Source: Acuticoccus sp965213555 (lineage in GTDB: Bacteria > Pseudomonadota > Alphaproteobacteria > Rhizobiales > Amorphaceae). Taken from it: a stretch of DNA of 64,000 bases. Position 1 is the first letter of the stretch. Every line of letters starts with the position of its first letter. Of this stretch, positions 34,559 through 42,862 are shown in pieces. The stretch covers positions 3,162,001 to 3,226,000 of the forward strand of contig NZ_OZ243890.1 of the NCBI RefSeq assembly GCF_965213555.1, in the 5' to 3' direction. The notes beneath the pieces were generated by a model that did not search any database, was not told the DNA's origin, and was given only the letters and a program-made list of their open reading frames with translations. The translations under genes and the position numbers were made by a program.

Positions 34559-35682
34559 TGGCGCTCGCCGAGCCCTCCGCGCCGCGGAGGAAGGCCGTCG
34601 CCGAACCCCGCTCGCGCGGCGCCGCCCCGCGCGCGACGACGCCCGCGTCGCCGGTCCCGCGATGGAGCCTGACCGCGATCCCGACCCACGTCTGGGTCGT
34701 CGGCCTCGTGCTCCTGCTGATGCCGGTCATCGCGTCGGACTTCGTGCTCAGCCAGATCCTGTCCTGGTCGCTCATCCTCGGCATGATCGCGCTGTCCCTC
34801 ATGTTCCTCGCCGGCTACGGGAACATGGTCAGCCTGGTGCAGATGACGGTGGCGGGCGTCGCCGCCTACATGACGGCGATCTTCGGCACGTCCGCGATCG
34901 AGACCATCTCGCTCGGATGGCCCTGGTGGGCGGCGGCGCCCCTCGCGGTCCTCGTCGCGGTGGTCTTCGGCACGCTGTCAGGCGCGCTCGCGGTGCGCAC
35001 CGAGGGCATCTACACGATCATGATCACCCTCGCGATCGCCGCCGCGATGTTCTACCTCGTGCGGCAGAACTACACGCTGTTCAACGGCTTCTCCGGCCTC
35101 AACCAGGTGCGTGCGCCGGTCTTCTGGGGCATCGACTGGCGCGATCCCCTGCCGTTCTACTACCTCACCCTGGCGTTCGCCCTCGCGGCCTACTTCGGTG
35201 TGATCTACGTCGCCCGCGCGCCGTTCGGCCTCGCGCTGCAGGGGGTGCGCGACAACGCCCGCCGGATGGCGGCGCTCGGCTACAACGTCACCGCCCACAG
35301 GATCGCGGCCTGGGCCTTCGCGAGCCTCATCGCCGGCGTCGCCGGCGTGCTCCTCGTTTGGCTGAACGGGCAGGTCTCGCCCGGCACCATCGCCGTGGGC
35401 CCGGCCATCGACGTCCTCATCATCGCCGTCGTGGGAGGGCTCGCCCACCCCATCGGCCCCTTCCTCGGCGCGATCCTCTACGTCCTCTTGCGCACCTTCG
35501 CCCTCGACGTCCTGGTCGCGCTGGGGCTGTCGGGCGAGCGCTTCCAGCTGCTCATCGGGCTCGGCTTCCTCGTCGTCGTGTTCTTCTCCTCCGACGGCCT
35601 CCTCGGCCTGTGGCGCCGGCTGCGGGAGCGGCGCGCGGCCGATCCCCTCACCGGCGCGCCGCAGGGGGAGGCCGATGGCTGA
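34558..35682 (+). CDS. livM: Branched-chain-amino-acid-type ABC transporter permease LivM
   Basis: A 374-residue permease. A 40-residue charged N-terminal tail precedes eight or more helices. LivM landmarks are LAGYGNMVSLVQMTVAGVAA, VRTEGIYTIMITLAIAAAMF and the coupling loop APFGLALQGVRDNARRMAAL. It pairs with LivH to form the membrane channel. It starts within the stop of livH and overlaps the start of livG by 8 nt, showing strong translational coupling. Confidence 0.93.
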   Translation: MALAEPSAPRRKAVAEPRSRGAAPRATTPASPVPRWSLTAIPTHVWVVGLVLLLMPVIASDFVLSQILSWSLILGMIALSLMFLAGYGNMVSLVQMTVAGVAAYMTAIFGTSAIETISLGWPWWAAAPLAVLVAVVFGTLSGALAVRTEGIYTIMITLAIAAAMFYLVRQNYTLFNGFSGLNQVRAPVFWGIDWRDPLPFYYLTLAFALAAYFGVIYVARAPFGLALQGVRDNARRMAALGYNVTAHRIAAWAFASLIAGVAGVLLVWLNGQVSPGTIAVGPAIDVLIIAVVGGLAHPIGPFLGAILYVLLRTFALDVLVALGLSGERFQLLIGLGFLVVVFFSSDGLLGLWRRLRERRAADPLTGAPQGEADG

Positions 35683-36466
35683 GACCGTCGCCTCCCGCCT
35701 GTCGGCGACCGGTACGGCGAACGCGCTCGAGCTGCGCGGCGTCTCGCGCCTGTTCGGCGCGCTCGCCGCGCTCACCGACGTCACGATGACCGTGCGGCCC
35801 GGTGAACGGCGCGCGGTGCTGGGCTCCAACGGCGCGGGCAAGACGACGCTGTTCAACTGCATCACGGGCGACTTCCCGCCCTCCGCCGGCACCATCCGCC
35901 TGTTCGGTGAGGACGTGACGGACTTCCCGCCCCACGAGCGCATCCGTCGAGGACTCCGGCGGACCTACCAGATCTCGCTGCTGTTCGCCGGGCTCACCGT
36001 GCTCGACAACGTGACGCTCGCCTGTCGCGGCGTGTCGCGCGGCCGCTTCTCGCTGTGGCGGCCACGGCGCAGCGACCCGCTCCTCACCGCGGCGCAGGAC
36101 CTCGTGGAGGCCGTGCACCTGACGGCGGCGCGCGACACGCTGGTCGCGAACCTCTCCTATGGTCAGCAGCGCCAGCTCGAGATCGCGCTGGCGCTCGCCG
36201 GCGCACCCCGCTTCGTCCTGTTCGACGAGCCGGCGGCGGGCCTGTCGCCCACCGAGCGGCGCGAGCTCATCGAGATCCTGACCGGGTTGCCGGACCACAT
36301 CGGCTACATGATCATCGAGCACGACATGGACGTCGCGCTGCGCGTCGCCGAGAGCGTGACGATGATGCACAACGGGGCGATCTTCAAGGAGGGCACCCCG
36401 GCTGAGATCGAGGACGACGAGGAGGTGCAGCAGCTCTACCTCGGAGGCGCCCATGGCGGGCACTGA
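35675..36466 (+). CDS. livG: Branched-chain-amino-acid-type ABC transporter ATPase LivG
   Basis: A 263-residue ATPase with Walker A GSNGAGKTT, signature LSYGQQRQLE, Walker B FVLFDEPAAGLSP and the switch histidine in IIEHDMDVALRVAE. The long helical insertion after HERIRRGLRRTYQ is typical of LivG. It powers transport with the LivF half of the fusion protein downstream. The operon is then interrupted: an opposite-strand hicB (36471-36842) lies between livG and the livF fusion gene, which begins 537 nt further on. Confidence 0.93.
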   Translation: MAETVASRLSATGTANALELRGVSRLFGALAALTDVTMTVRPGERRAVLGSNGAGKTTLFNCITGDFPPSAGTIRLFGEDVTDFPPHERIRRGLRRTYQISLLFAGLTVLDNVTLACRGVSRGRFSLWRPRRSDPLLTAAQDLVEAVHLTAARDTLVANLSYGQQRQLEIALALAGAPRFVLFDEPAAGLSPTERRELIEILTGLPDHIGYMIIEHDMDVALRVAESVTMMHNGAIFKEGTPAEIEDDEEVQQLYLGGAHGGH

Positions 36467-36470
36467 GGGC

Positions 36471-36842
36471 TCAGGTCTCCTCCAGCGCCTCGCGCAGGAC
36501 GCGGTCGACGAACGCAGCTCGCGACATGCCCCGCTCCATGGCAGCTTGGTCGAGCCGCTCGGCGAGCGCGTGGTCGATCGGCACGTTGTCGTTGTCGCGG
36601 TCCGTGACGGCAGCGAGCGTGGTGCCTGCCAAAGCCTCGGCGACGCTCGCGTCGGCAAGGATCTCTTCCACGGAACGGACCGGCGGCAGCCCGGCGCCGT
36701 CGAGGTGGAAGTCGATGGCTTCTGCGGTGTTGCGCATCGCTTCATCGAACGTGTCGCCGGCCGAGTAGCAGCCCGGCACGTCGGGCACGATCACGCCGTA
36801 GGCGCTCCCCTCATCCTTATGGACAAGAACGACGTACCGCAT
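36471..36842 (-). CDS. hicB: HicB family antitoxin (orphan)
   Basis: A 123-residue protein. Residues 1-50 form the HicB partial RNase-H-like fold (RYVVLVHKDEGSAYGVIVPD, VPGCYSAGDTFDEAMRNTAE). The C-terminal ~45 residues (DHALAERLDQAAMERGMSRA...) look like a ribbon-helix-helix DNA-binding domain. HicB neutralises the HicA mRNA interferase and represses its operon. No intact hicA is found: only 160 nt separate this start from the divergent livF fusion gene. The ATG at 36842 follows AAGGGACC. It is inserted against the direction of the liv operon, with its stop 4 nt from the livG stop. Confidence 0.82.
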   Translation of the reverse strand: MRYVVLVHKDEGSAYGVIVPDVPGCYSAGDTFDEAMRNTAEAIDFHLDGAGLPPVRSVEEILADASVAEALAGTTLAAVTDRDNDNVPIDHALAERLDQAAMERGMSRAAFVDRVLREALEET

Positions 36843-37002
36843 CGACGGTCCCTTGCTGCGCCTGCGGGAGCCTACTTCATTCCTGCGTCGCGCGCGTCCT
36901 GTAGAAGCCTGGGCTTTTCCCCGCATGGGACGACCCTTCCCAACGCGACGTCGGTTTGCCAAGGAGTTGTCGCCTTCCCCGCCACTGCGACGGGGAACAC
37001 TG

Positions 37003-39147
37003 GTGCCTGACCGGTCGCCGCCTATCCTCGAGGTGCGCGGGCTCAACGTGTACTACGGCGCGTCCCACGCGCTGCAGGGCGTCGACCTCACGCTGACGTC
37101 CGGCATCCTGTCCGTCGTCGGGCGCAACGGCATGGGCAAGACCACGCTGTGCAAGGCGATCATGGGGATGGTGCCGTCCTCCGGGTCGATCCGCCTCGCG
37201 GGGCAGGAGGTCCGCGGCCGCTCCTCCGCCGAGGTCGCGCGCATGGGGGTGGGCTACGTGCCCCAGGGGCGGCGGCTGTGGCGCTCGCTCACCGTGGACG
37301 AGCACCTGCGCATGGTGGCGGCCGGGCACGACGGGCCGTGGTCGGTGGAGCGGGTCTACGCGGCGTTCCCGCGCCTCGCCGAGCGGCGCGGCAACGGCGG
37401 CGGCCAGCTGTCGGGCGGCGAGAGCCAGATGCTCGCCATCGGCCGCGCGCTGCTGCTCAACCCACGCCTCCTCGTCATGGACGAGCCGACGGAGGGGCTC
37501 GCCCCGGTCATCGTCGCCCAGGTGGAGGAGATGCTGATCCGCCTCGCCGAGGAGGGGCAGCACGTCCTCGTCATCGAGCAGAACATCGGCGTCGCCTGCG
37601 AGGTGGCGCCCGAGGTCGCCATCATGGTGAACGGGCGCATCGACCGCATGCTGGACTCGGGTCAGCTCGCCGCCGACCGCGACCTGCAGCAGCGCCTGCT
37701 CGGCGTCGGCCGGCACGCCCACGACGAGGACCCGGTGGCCGAGCCGTCCAGCAAGGACGAGCCCGTTGCAGCACCGGCGTCGAGCGTCGCCAAGGTCTAC
37801 GTCTCGAACCCGACCATCCCGACGCGCTGGTCCGCGCCGACGCCGGTGCGCGTCATCGAGGGCGCGGCGCGCACCTCGTCGACGGGCCGCCCGGCCACCC
37901 CGCAGGAGGAGCTGCGGCCGCTCGCGGCACCCGGCGAGGCGGTGGTCCTCGTCGCCGGCACGCTCGACACCAAGGGCGCCGAGCTGAGGTACATGCGCGA
38001 CATCGTGCGCTCCCACGGGTTGGCGGTCCGCCTCGTCGACCTTTCGACCTCGGGCGCGCACTCCGGCGCCGAGGTGCCGGCGCACCAGATCGCGGCGTTC
38101 CACCCGCGCGGCGCGTCCGGCGTGTTCACGTCCGACCGCGGCGAGTCCGTCGCCGGCATGACGCTCGCCTTCGAGCGCTGGATCGCCCGACAGTCCGGCA
38201 TCGCCGGCATGCTGTCGGCGGGCGGCTCGGGCGGCACCGCGATGGTCGCCCCCGCCATGCGCCGCTTGCCCGTCGGGGTGCCCAAGCTCATCGTCTCCAC
38301 CGTCGCCTCGGGCAACGTGCGCCAGTACGTCGGCGCGTCCGACATCACGGTGATGCACGCGGTCGCCGACGTCGCCGGGCTCAACGCCATCACCCGCCGG
38401 GTGCTCGCCAACGCCGCCCACGCCATGGCCGGCATGGCCGCGGCGCGCACGGCGATCCCGGAGGGGCTGCCGCCGGTGGGCATCACGATGTTCGGCGTCA
38501 CCACGCCGTGCGTCCAGCGCCTCTCCGCCGCCCTCGCCAAGGACCACGAGCCGCTGGTGTTCCACGCCACCGGCATCGGCGGCGCCGCCATGGAGGCCCT
38601 CGTCGACCAGGGCCTCGTGGGCGCGGTCGTCGACCTCACCACCACCGAGGTCGCCGACCGCATGATGGGTGGCGTGTTCCCCGCCTCCGACGACCGCTTT
38701 GGCGCCATCATCCGCCGGCGCATCCCCTACGTCGGCTCGGTCGGCGCGCTCGACATGGTGAACTTCGCCGCACCCGATACGGTGCCCGAGCGCTACCGCG
38801 GCCGCACGCTCTACCGCCACAACCCGCACATCACCCTGATGCGCACCACGGCCGAGGAGTGCGCGGCCATGGGCACGTGGATCGGCGAGCGGCTCAACCA
38901 GATGGAGGCGGTGCGCTTTCTCCTGCCCGAGCACGGCGTGTCGGCGCTCGACGCCCCGGGCCAGCCGTTCCACGACCCCACGGCCCGCCGCGCGCTCTAC
39001 GACGCGCTGGCCCGCACGGTCCGCGAGGGCGCCTCGCGCCGCGTGGTGCGCGTCCCGGCCCACATCAACGACGAGGCCTTCGCCACCGCCGTCCTTGCCG
39101 CCTTCCGCGAGCTCCACGGCACGACGCAGCGCCGCAGGGCGGGGTGA
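37003..39147 (+). CDS. LivF ATPase fused to a Tm-1-like (UPF0261) domain
   Basis: A 714-residue protein; the GTG at 37003 with GGGGAA upstream gives the LivF-like start PDRSPPILEVRGLNVYYGAS. Residues 1-235 are a complete LivF: Walker A GRNGMGKTT (39-47), signature LSGGESQML (about 135), Walker B LLVMDEPTEGLAP and VLVIEQNIGVA. A Pro/Ala linker (about 236-305) leads to a full UPF0261/Tm-1 N-terminal domain (about 312-714). That domain is marked by VLVAGTLDTKGAELRYMRD, GMLSAGGSGGTAMVAPAMR, FGVTTPCVQRL and FHATGIGGAAMEALVDQG. The domain is the ATP-binding-like half of tomato Tm-1; its bacterial function is unknown. The fusion puts it on the cytoplasmic face of an ABC importer. Confidence 0.92.
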   Translation: MPDRSPPILEVRGLNVYYGASHALQGVDLTLTSGILSVVGRNGMGKTTLCKAIMGMVPSSGSIRLAGQEVRGRSSAEVARMGVGYVPQGRRLWRSLTVDEHLRMVAAGHDGPWSVERVYAAFPRLAERRGNGGGQLSGGESQMLAIGRALLLNPRLLVMDEPTEGLAPVIVAQVEEMLIRLAEEGQHVLVIEQNIGVACEVAPEVAIMVNGRIDRMLDSGQLAADRDLQQRLLGVGRHAHDEDPVAEPSSKDEPVAAPASSVAKVYVSNPTIPTRWSAPTPVRVIEGAARTSSTGRPATPQEELRPLAAPGEAVVLVAGTLDTKGAELRYMRDIVRSHGLAVRLVDLSTSGAHSGAEVPAHQIAAFHPRGASGVFTSDRGESVAGMTLAFERWIARQSGIAGMLSAGGSGGTAMVAPAMRRLPVGVPKLIVSTVASGNVRQYVGASDITVMHAVADVAGLNAITRRVLANAAHAMAGMAAARTAIPEGLPPVGITMFGVTTPCVQRLSAALAKDHEPLVFHATGIGGAAMEALVDQGLVGAVVDLTTTEVADRMMGGVFPASDDRFGAIIRRRIPYVGSVGALDMVNFAAPDTVPERYRGRTLYRHNPHITLMRTTAEECAAMGTWIGERLNQMEAVRFLLPEHGVSALDAPGQPFHDPTARRALYDALARTVREGASRRVVRVPAHINDEAFATAVLAAFRELHGTTQRRRAG

Positions 39148-39224
39148 GGGCCAGGACGGCGCCATAGAACTGCTGGATAGGCGTGGCTTCGGTGGACGAG
39201 GTGAACGACTTTTGGGGGGACGGG

Positions 39225-39878
39225 GTGCACATTCTTGCGATCGCCGGCAGCCTGCGCAGGGGCTCCTACAACCGTGGCCTGCTTCATGCGGCGCAGGAGC
39301 TCGCCCCGGGCGAGCCCGTCATCGAGATCGCCGAGATGCATGGCCTCCCGGTCTTCGACGAGGATCTCGAGCGCGAGGGCTGGCCCGAGGCCGTCATGAC
39401 CCTTCGCAGCAAGGCCTACGGGACCGATGGGATCCTGTTCGGCGTGCCCGAGTACAACTACGGCATCGCAGGCAGCCTGAAGAACGCCTTCGACTGGATG
39501 TCGCGACCGGAAGGGGCGGGGGGACACTCGGCGCCGGACGCAGGAAGCGGCTACACCGTGCCCAAGAACCCTTTCATGGACAAGCCCTGCGCCATGCTCG
39601 GCGCCTCGCTCGGTCTCGGTGGGACGATCCGCGCGCAGCTGCAGCTGCGCCAGTCGCTACAGCTGAACGGAGCGCTCACGATGCCGGGGCCCGAAGTGTT
39701 TTGCACGTACGCCTCGACCAAGTTCGACGGTGACGCGAGGCTGACCGACGACCCGACGCGCAAGGCGGTGCGCGCGTTGATGGCAGCATTTGTCGATTGG
39801 ATCGTGAGGATGGCTCCCGAGCGCTCGCCCCAGTCCGAGCACCCTCCGCTACAGGCAGGCGGACCCGCGCCAAGCTGA
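39225..39878 (+). CDS. NADPH-dependent FMN reductase family protein
   Basis: A 217-residue flavodoxin-like protein. The GTG at 39225 (after GGGGGGA) gives the usual N-terminus HILAIAGSLRRGSYNRGLL, whose GSLRRGSYN is the FMN-phosphate loop; upstream GTG codons from 39183 would add 14 residues. The second hallmark GVPEYNYGIAGSLKNAFDW contacts the flavin ring. Such enzymes reduce FMN, quinones or azo compounds with NAD(P)H. It sits between the LivF/Tm-1 gene and the TIM-barrel gene and overlaps the latter by one base (TGATG), so it belongs to this operon. Confidence 0.88.
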   Translation: MHILAIAGSLRRGSYNRGLLHAAQELAPGEPVIEIAEMHGLPVFDEDLEREGWPEAVMTLRSKAYGTDGILFGVPEYNYGIAGSLKNAFDWMSRPEGAGGHSAPDAGSGYTVPKNPFMDKPCAMLGASLGLGGTIRAQLQLRQSLQLNGALTMPGPEVFCTYASTKFDGDARLTDDPTRKAVRALMAAFVDWIVRMAPERSPQSEHPPLQAGGPAPS

Positions 39879-40723
39879 TGGATCGTCCCGCCAACTCCCC
39901 TTCGCGTGCCGAGATCGTCGCACGGCTGCAGGACATGAAGGCGCGGGGCGAGCCCATTGTCGGCGGCGGCGCGGGCACGGGGCTCAGCGCCAAGTGCGAG
40001 GAGGCCGGCGGCATCGACCTCATCGTCATATACAACTCTGGGCGGTTCCGCATGGCGGGGCGGGGGTCGCTGGCCGGAATGCTCGCCTACGGCGATGCCA
40101 ACGCCATCGTCATGGACATGGCGCGGGAGGTGCTCCCGCTCGTCAAGCACACCCCCGTGCTCGCCGGGGTCAACGGCACCGACCCCTTCCGCGTCATGGA
40201 CCGCTTCCTCGACGAGGTCGTCGCCGCGGGGTTCGCCGGCGTGCAGAACTTCCCCACCGTCGGGCTGATCGACGGCACGTTCCGCGCGAACCTTGAGGAG
40301 ACCGGCATGGGCTACGGCCTCGAGGTGGACATGATTCGCGCCGCCGCCGGCAAGGACCTCCTCACGACCCCTTACGTCTTCTCTAAGGCCGACGCGGAGG
40401 CCATGGCCCTTGCCGGCGCCGACATCATCGTCGCCCACCTCGGCCTCACCACCGGCGGGGCCATCGGCGCCGGCACCGCGCTCCGCCTCGAGGACTGTCC
40501 CGCCAAGGTCGACGCCTGGGCCGGCGCCGCGCGCGCCAAGAACCCCGACGTCCTCGTCCTCGTCCACGGCGGCCCCGTCGCCGAGCCCGACGATGCCGCC
40601 TACGTGCTACGCAACACCAGGCACTGCCACGGGTTCTACGGCGCCTCATCCATGGAGCGGCTGCCCACCGAGCGTGCCATCACGGAGCAGACCCGCGCGT
40701 TCAAGTCTCTGACCCGCGGCTAG
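39878..40723 (+). CDS. Phosphoenolpyruvate hydrolase family TIM-barrel protein (Tm-1 C-terminal-like)
   Basis: A 281-residue TIM-barrel of the signal-transduction/PEP-hydrolase family (PF09370 type). Conserved pieces are GEPIVGGGAGTGLSAKCEE, IDLIVIYNSGRFRMAGRGSL, LAGVNGTDPFRVMDRFL and GVQNFPTVGLIDGTFR. In tomato Tm-1 a domain of this family follows the UPF0261 domain in one chain; here it is a separate gene two positions after that domain. It may act on a small carboxylate substrate or on a product of the Tm-1 domain. Its start overlaps the FMN reductase stop by one base. The 3' end overlaps that of the convergent MFS gene by 23 nt. Confidence 0.9.
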   Translation: MDRPANSPSRAEIVARLQDMKARGEPIVGGGAGTGLSAKCEEAGGIDLIVIYNSGRFRMAGRGSLAGMLAYGDANAIVMDMAREVLPLVKHTPVLAGVNGTDPFRVMDRFLDEVVAAGFAGVQNFPTVGLIDGTFRANLEETGMGYGLEVDMIRAAAGKDLLTTPYVFSKADAEAMALAGADIIVAHLGLTTGGAIGAGTALRLEDCPAKVDAWAGAARAKNPDVLVLVHGGPVAEPDDAAYVLRNTRHCHGFYGASSMERLPTERAITEQTRAFKSLTRG

Positions 40724-42044
40724 GCGCGACGTCGTGCCTTGACGCATGACGAGCCGCGTCGTCGGCCGCCTCGCCGCGCCCGCTCGAGCGGCCTACCCAC
40801 AGCAGAAGCAGCAGCGCCGGCACGGCCAGCGCGGTCGTCGCCACGAAGAAGCCGGGCCAGCCGAGCGCCTCGGCGAACCAGCCCGACGACGTGGCGAGCG
40901 CGGTGCGCCCCAGCGCCATCAAGGACGTCAGCAGCGCGTACTGCGTCGCGGTGAAGGCGACGTTGCACAGCGCCGACAGGTAGGCGACGAACGCCGCCGA
41001 GCCGAGCCCTCCGGCGAAGCTGTCGAGCCCCACCGCGAGCGTGAGCGCCGACAGGTCGTGGCCGACGGTGGCGAGCCAGGCGAAGGTGAGGTTGGTCGCT
41101 GCCTGCGCGATGCCGCCCACCAGAAGCCCTGCGATGATGCCGGAGCGCGCCACCAGCAGCCCGCCGGCGAACACGCCCACCATCGTCGCCGCGACGCCGA
41201 AGACCTTGGTGACGCTGGCGATCTCGGTCCCGGTGAAGCCGAGGTCCACGTAGAACGGGTTCGCCATCGCCCCCGCCACCGCGTCGCCGTACTTGTAGAG
41301 CAGCACGAAGGCGAGGATGGCGGCGATGCCCGGCCGTCGGGCAAGCTCCGCCAGCGGCCCGAGCATCGCGTGCCGCAGCCACGGCAGCGCGCCACGCGGC
41401 GGGGTGGGACGGCGGCTCACCGGCTCCTCGGCGATCAGCGTCGCGACGATGCCGACCCCCACGAGCGCCGCCATGATGGCGTAGACCGCGCCCCATGAGA
41501 GGACGTCCGCGAGGGCGAGCGCGCCGGCACCCGAGGCGAGCATCCCGACGCGATAGCCCGCTTGTGTCGACGCCGCGCCGGCGCCCTGCTCCTCGTCGGC
41601 GAGGATCTCGATGCGGTAGGCGTCGACGACGATGTCCTGGCTCGCCGACAGGAACGCCATCACCAGCGCCGCCAGCGCCACCGTCCCCATCGAGGCGGCC
41701 GGGTCGCCCTGGCCGAGGGCGACGATCGACGCGATCAGGGCGAGCTGGATGGCGAGGAGCCAGCCCCGGCGCAGCCCGAGCCAGCGCGACAGCCCCGGCA
41801 GGCGTACGTGGTCGAGCAGCGGCGCCCACAGGAACTTAAGGGAGTACGGCGTGCCGACCGCGAGCAGCCCGCCGATGGCGGTGAGGCTCACCCCCTCCTC
41901 GCGCAGCCAGAACGACAGCGTCGAGAAGCCGAGGAGCAGCGGCAGCCCCGACGAAAAGCCCATGAGGAAGATCACGAGCTGGCGTCGCGTCGCGTAGACC
42001 GAAACGGCGGTGCGCCAGCCGCCGGCGTGCTTGGTGAGAGCCAT
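40701..42044 (-). CDS. MFS permease, AmpG-like
   Basis: A 447-residue protein with about twelve hydrophobic helices. The first half carries the AmpG pattern: FSSGLPLLLGFSTLSFWLRE, GTPYSLKFLWAPLLDHV and SASQDIVVDAYRIEIL. AmpG imports GlcNAc-anhydromuropeptides during cell-wall recycling and links to beta-lactamase induction. The length is typical for the short alphaproteobacterial form. The upstream 152 nt are AT-rich, leading into an apparently foreign gene on the same strand. Confidence 0.85.
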   Translation of the reverse strand: MALTKHAGGWRTAVSVYATRRQLVIFLMGFSSGLPLLLGFSTLSFWLREEGVSLTAIGGLLAVGTPYSLKFLWAPLLDHVRLPGLSRWLGLRRGWLLAIQLALIASIVALGQGDPAASMGTVALAALVMAFLSASQDIVVDAYRIEILADEEQGAGAASTQAGYRVGMLASGAGALALADVLSWGAVYAIMAALVGVGIVATLIAEEPVSRRPTPPRGALPWLRHAMLGPLAELARRPGIAAILAFVLLYKYGDAVAGAMANPFYVDLGFTGTEIASVTKVFGVAATMVGVFAGGLLVARSGIIAGLLVGGIAQAATNLTFAWLATVGHDLSALTLAVGLDSFAGGLGSAAFVAYLSALCNVAFTATQYALLTSLMALGRTALATSSGWFAEALGWPGFFVATTALAVPALLLLLWVGRSSGRGEAADDAARHASRHDVAPSRGSET

Positions 42045-42196
42045 CGACGGTTGGTAGCGCCCTGCCGCCGCGACGCCTACCGCATTGTCGCCTTGGTCCC
42101 GGGTCCACAGAGCGATTACAATATGTGATGACTAAATTGTTCGGTGCACCCCGCGTTTGCTTCAGGCGATAGCGTACACTCGCAAGTTTGTGCCCA

Positions 42197-42727
42197 TCAC
42201 CGCGATTTTGGCAATGCGCGAAGTGCTTCATTTATACTCTTGAGCTGCAATGCCATAAACACAGATGGATCGCCATTGTTCAGTTGGCCACTTAATTTGT
42301 ACTTCTCCAGATCAATTATGTAACTAACTCTATTTCGACGTAGCCGTGATGGAGAATGGTACCATTCAAGTACTAGTCGGTATTTTTGGAATAGATTATC
42401 CCTACGGTCTAGCGATGTTTTAAATGTTTGACTTGGACGTAAAAGACTTAGGCCTATAATCTCCGTGTGCAATGGCTCTTTCCCATGTGTAGAAAGATAA
42501 GGATAACTATTGACTGATATATCATACGCTGGAGCGGAGCCGAAGTTCACTACAACCAAATCAACATCCAAGATTGACCACGGGTTTGGTTCAATGTTTG
42601 CGATGAGTTCTGGGCGCTTGCGTCCTATCGATGCCAATTCGGCAGTGGCACGCCATAGGAAAAACGTTAAGAGAACAAGTCCGCACGTTCCGACGACATT
42701 CAGCACTGAGAGCCAGTTGGCGTCCAC
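42197..42727 (-). CDS. AT-rich hypothetical protein with one N-terminal membrane helix
   Basis: A 176-residue protein of no recognised family. The GTG at 42727 has GGAGG seven bases upstream and is preferred to an earlier GTG. Residues about 5-25 are a transmembrane helix (WLSVLNVVGTCGLVLLTFFL). The rest is a soluble domain with a beta-rich look (DVDLVVVNFGSAPAYDISVN, QKYRLVLEWYHS), as in anchored proteins with an Ig-like fold. Base composition is close to 45% GC by eye and codon choice is A/T-ended, against roughly 70% in the neighbours, which indicates horizontal acquisition. No mobility gene adjoins. Confidence 0.62.
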   Translation of the reverse strand: MDANWLSVLNVVGTCGLVLLTFFLWRATAELASIGRKRPELIANIEPNPWSILDVDLVVVNFGSAPAYDISVNSYPYLSTHGKEPLHTEIIGLSLLRPSQTFKTSLDRRDNLFQKYRLVLEWYHSPSRLRRNRVSYIIDLEKYKLSGQLNNGDPSVFMALQLKSINEALRALPKSR

Positions 42728-42862
42728 CCGGGCCCCTCCGTCGTCTCCCTGCCCACCACGTTTGCCTAAAATCAGACCCACCGCAACGCAACGCGCCGAA
42801 AACTCGCGTCAAATGTCCGGTGCCGGCGTGCGGCCGTGTCGGTGGGAGGGGGAGGTGCGTCC

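Noticed and set aside
36872..37000. Possible hicA remnant upstream of hicB on the minus strand
   Set aside because: A short frame ending ...DAGMK recalls HicA C-termini, but only about 40 codons fit before the livF gene and no other HicA motif is present.
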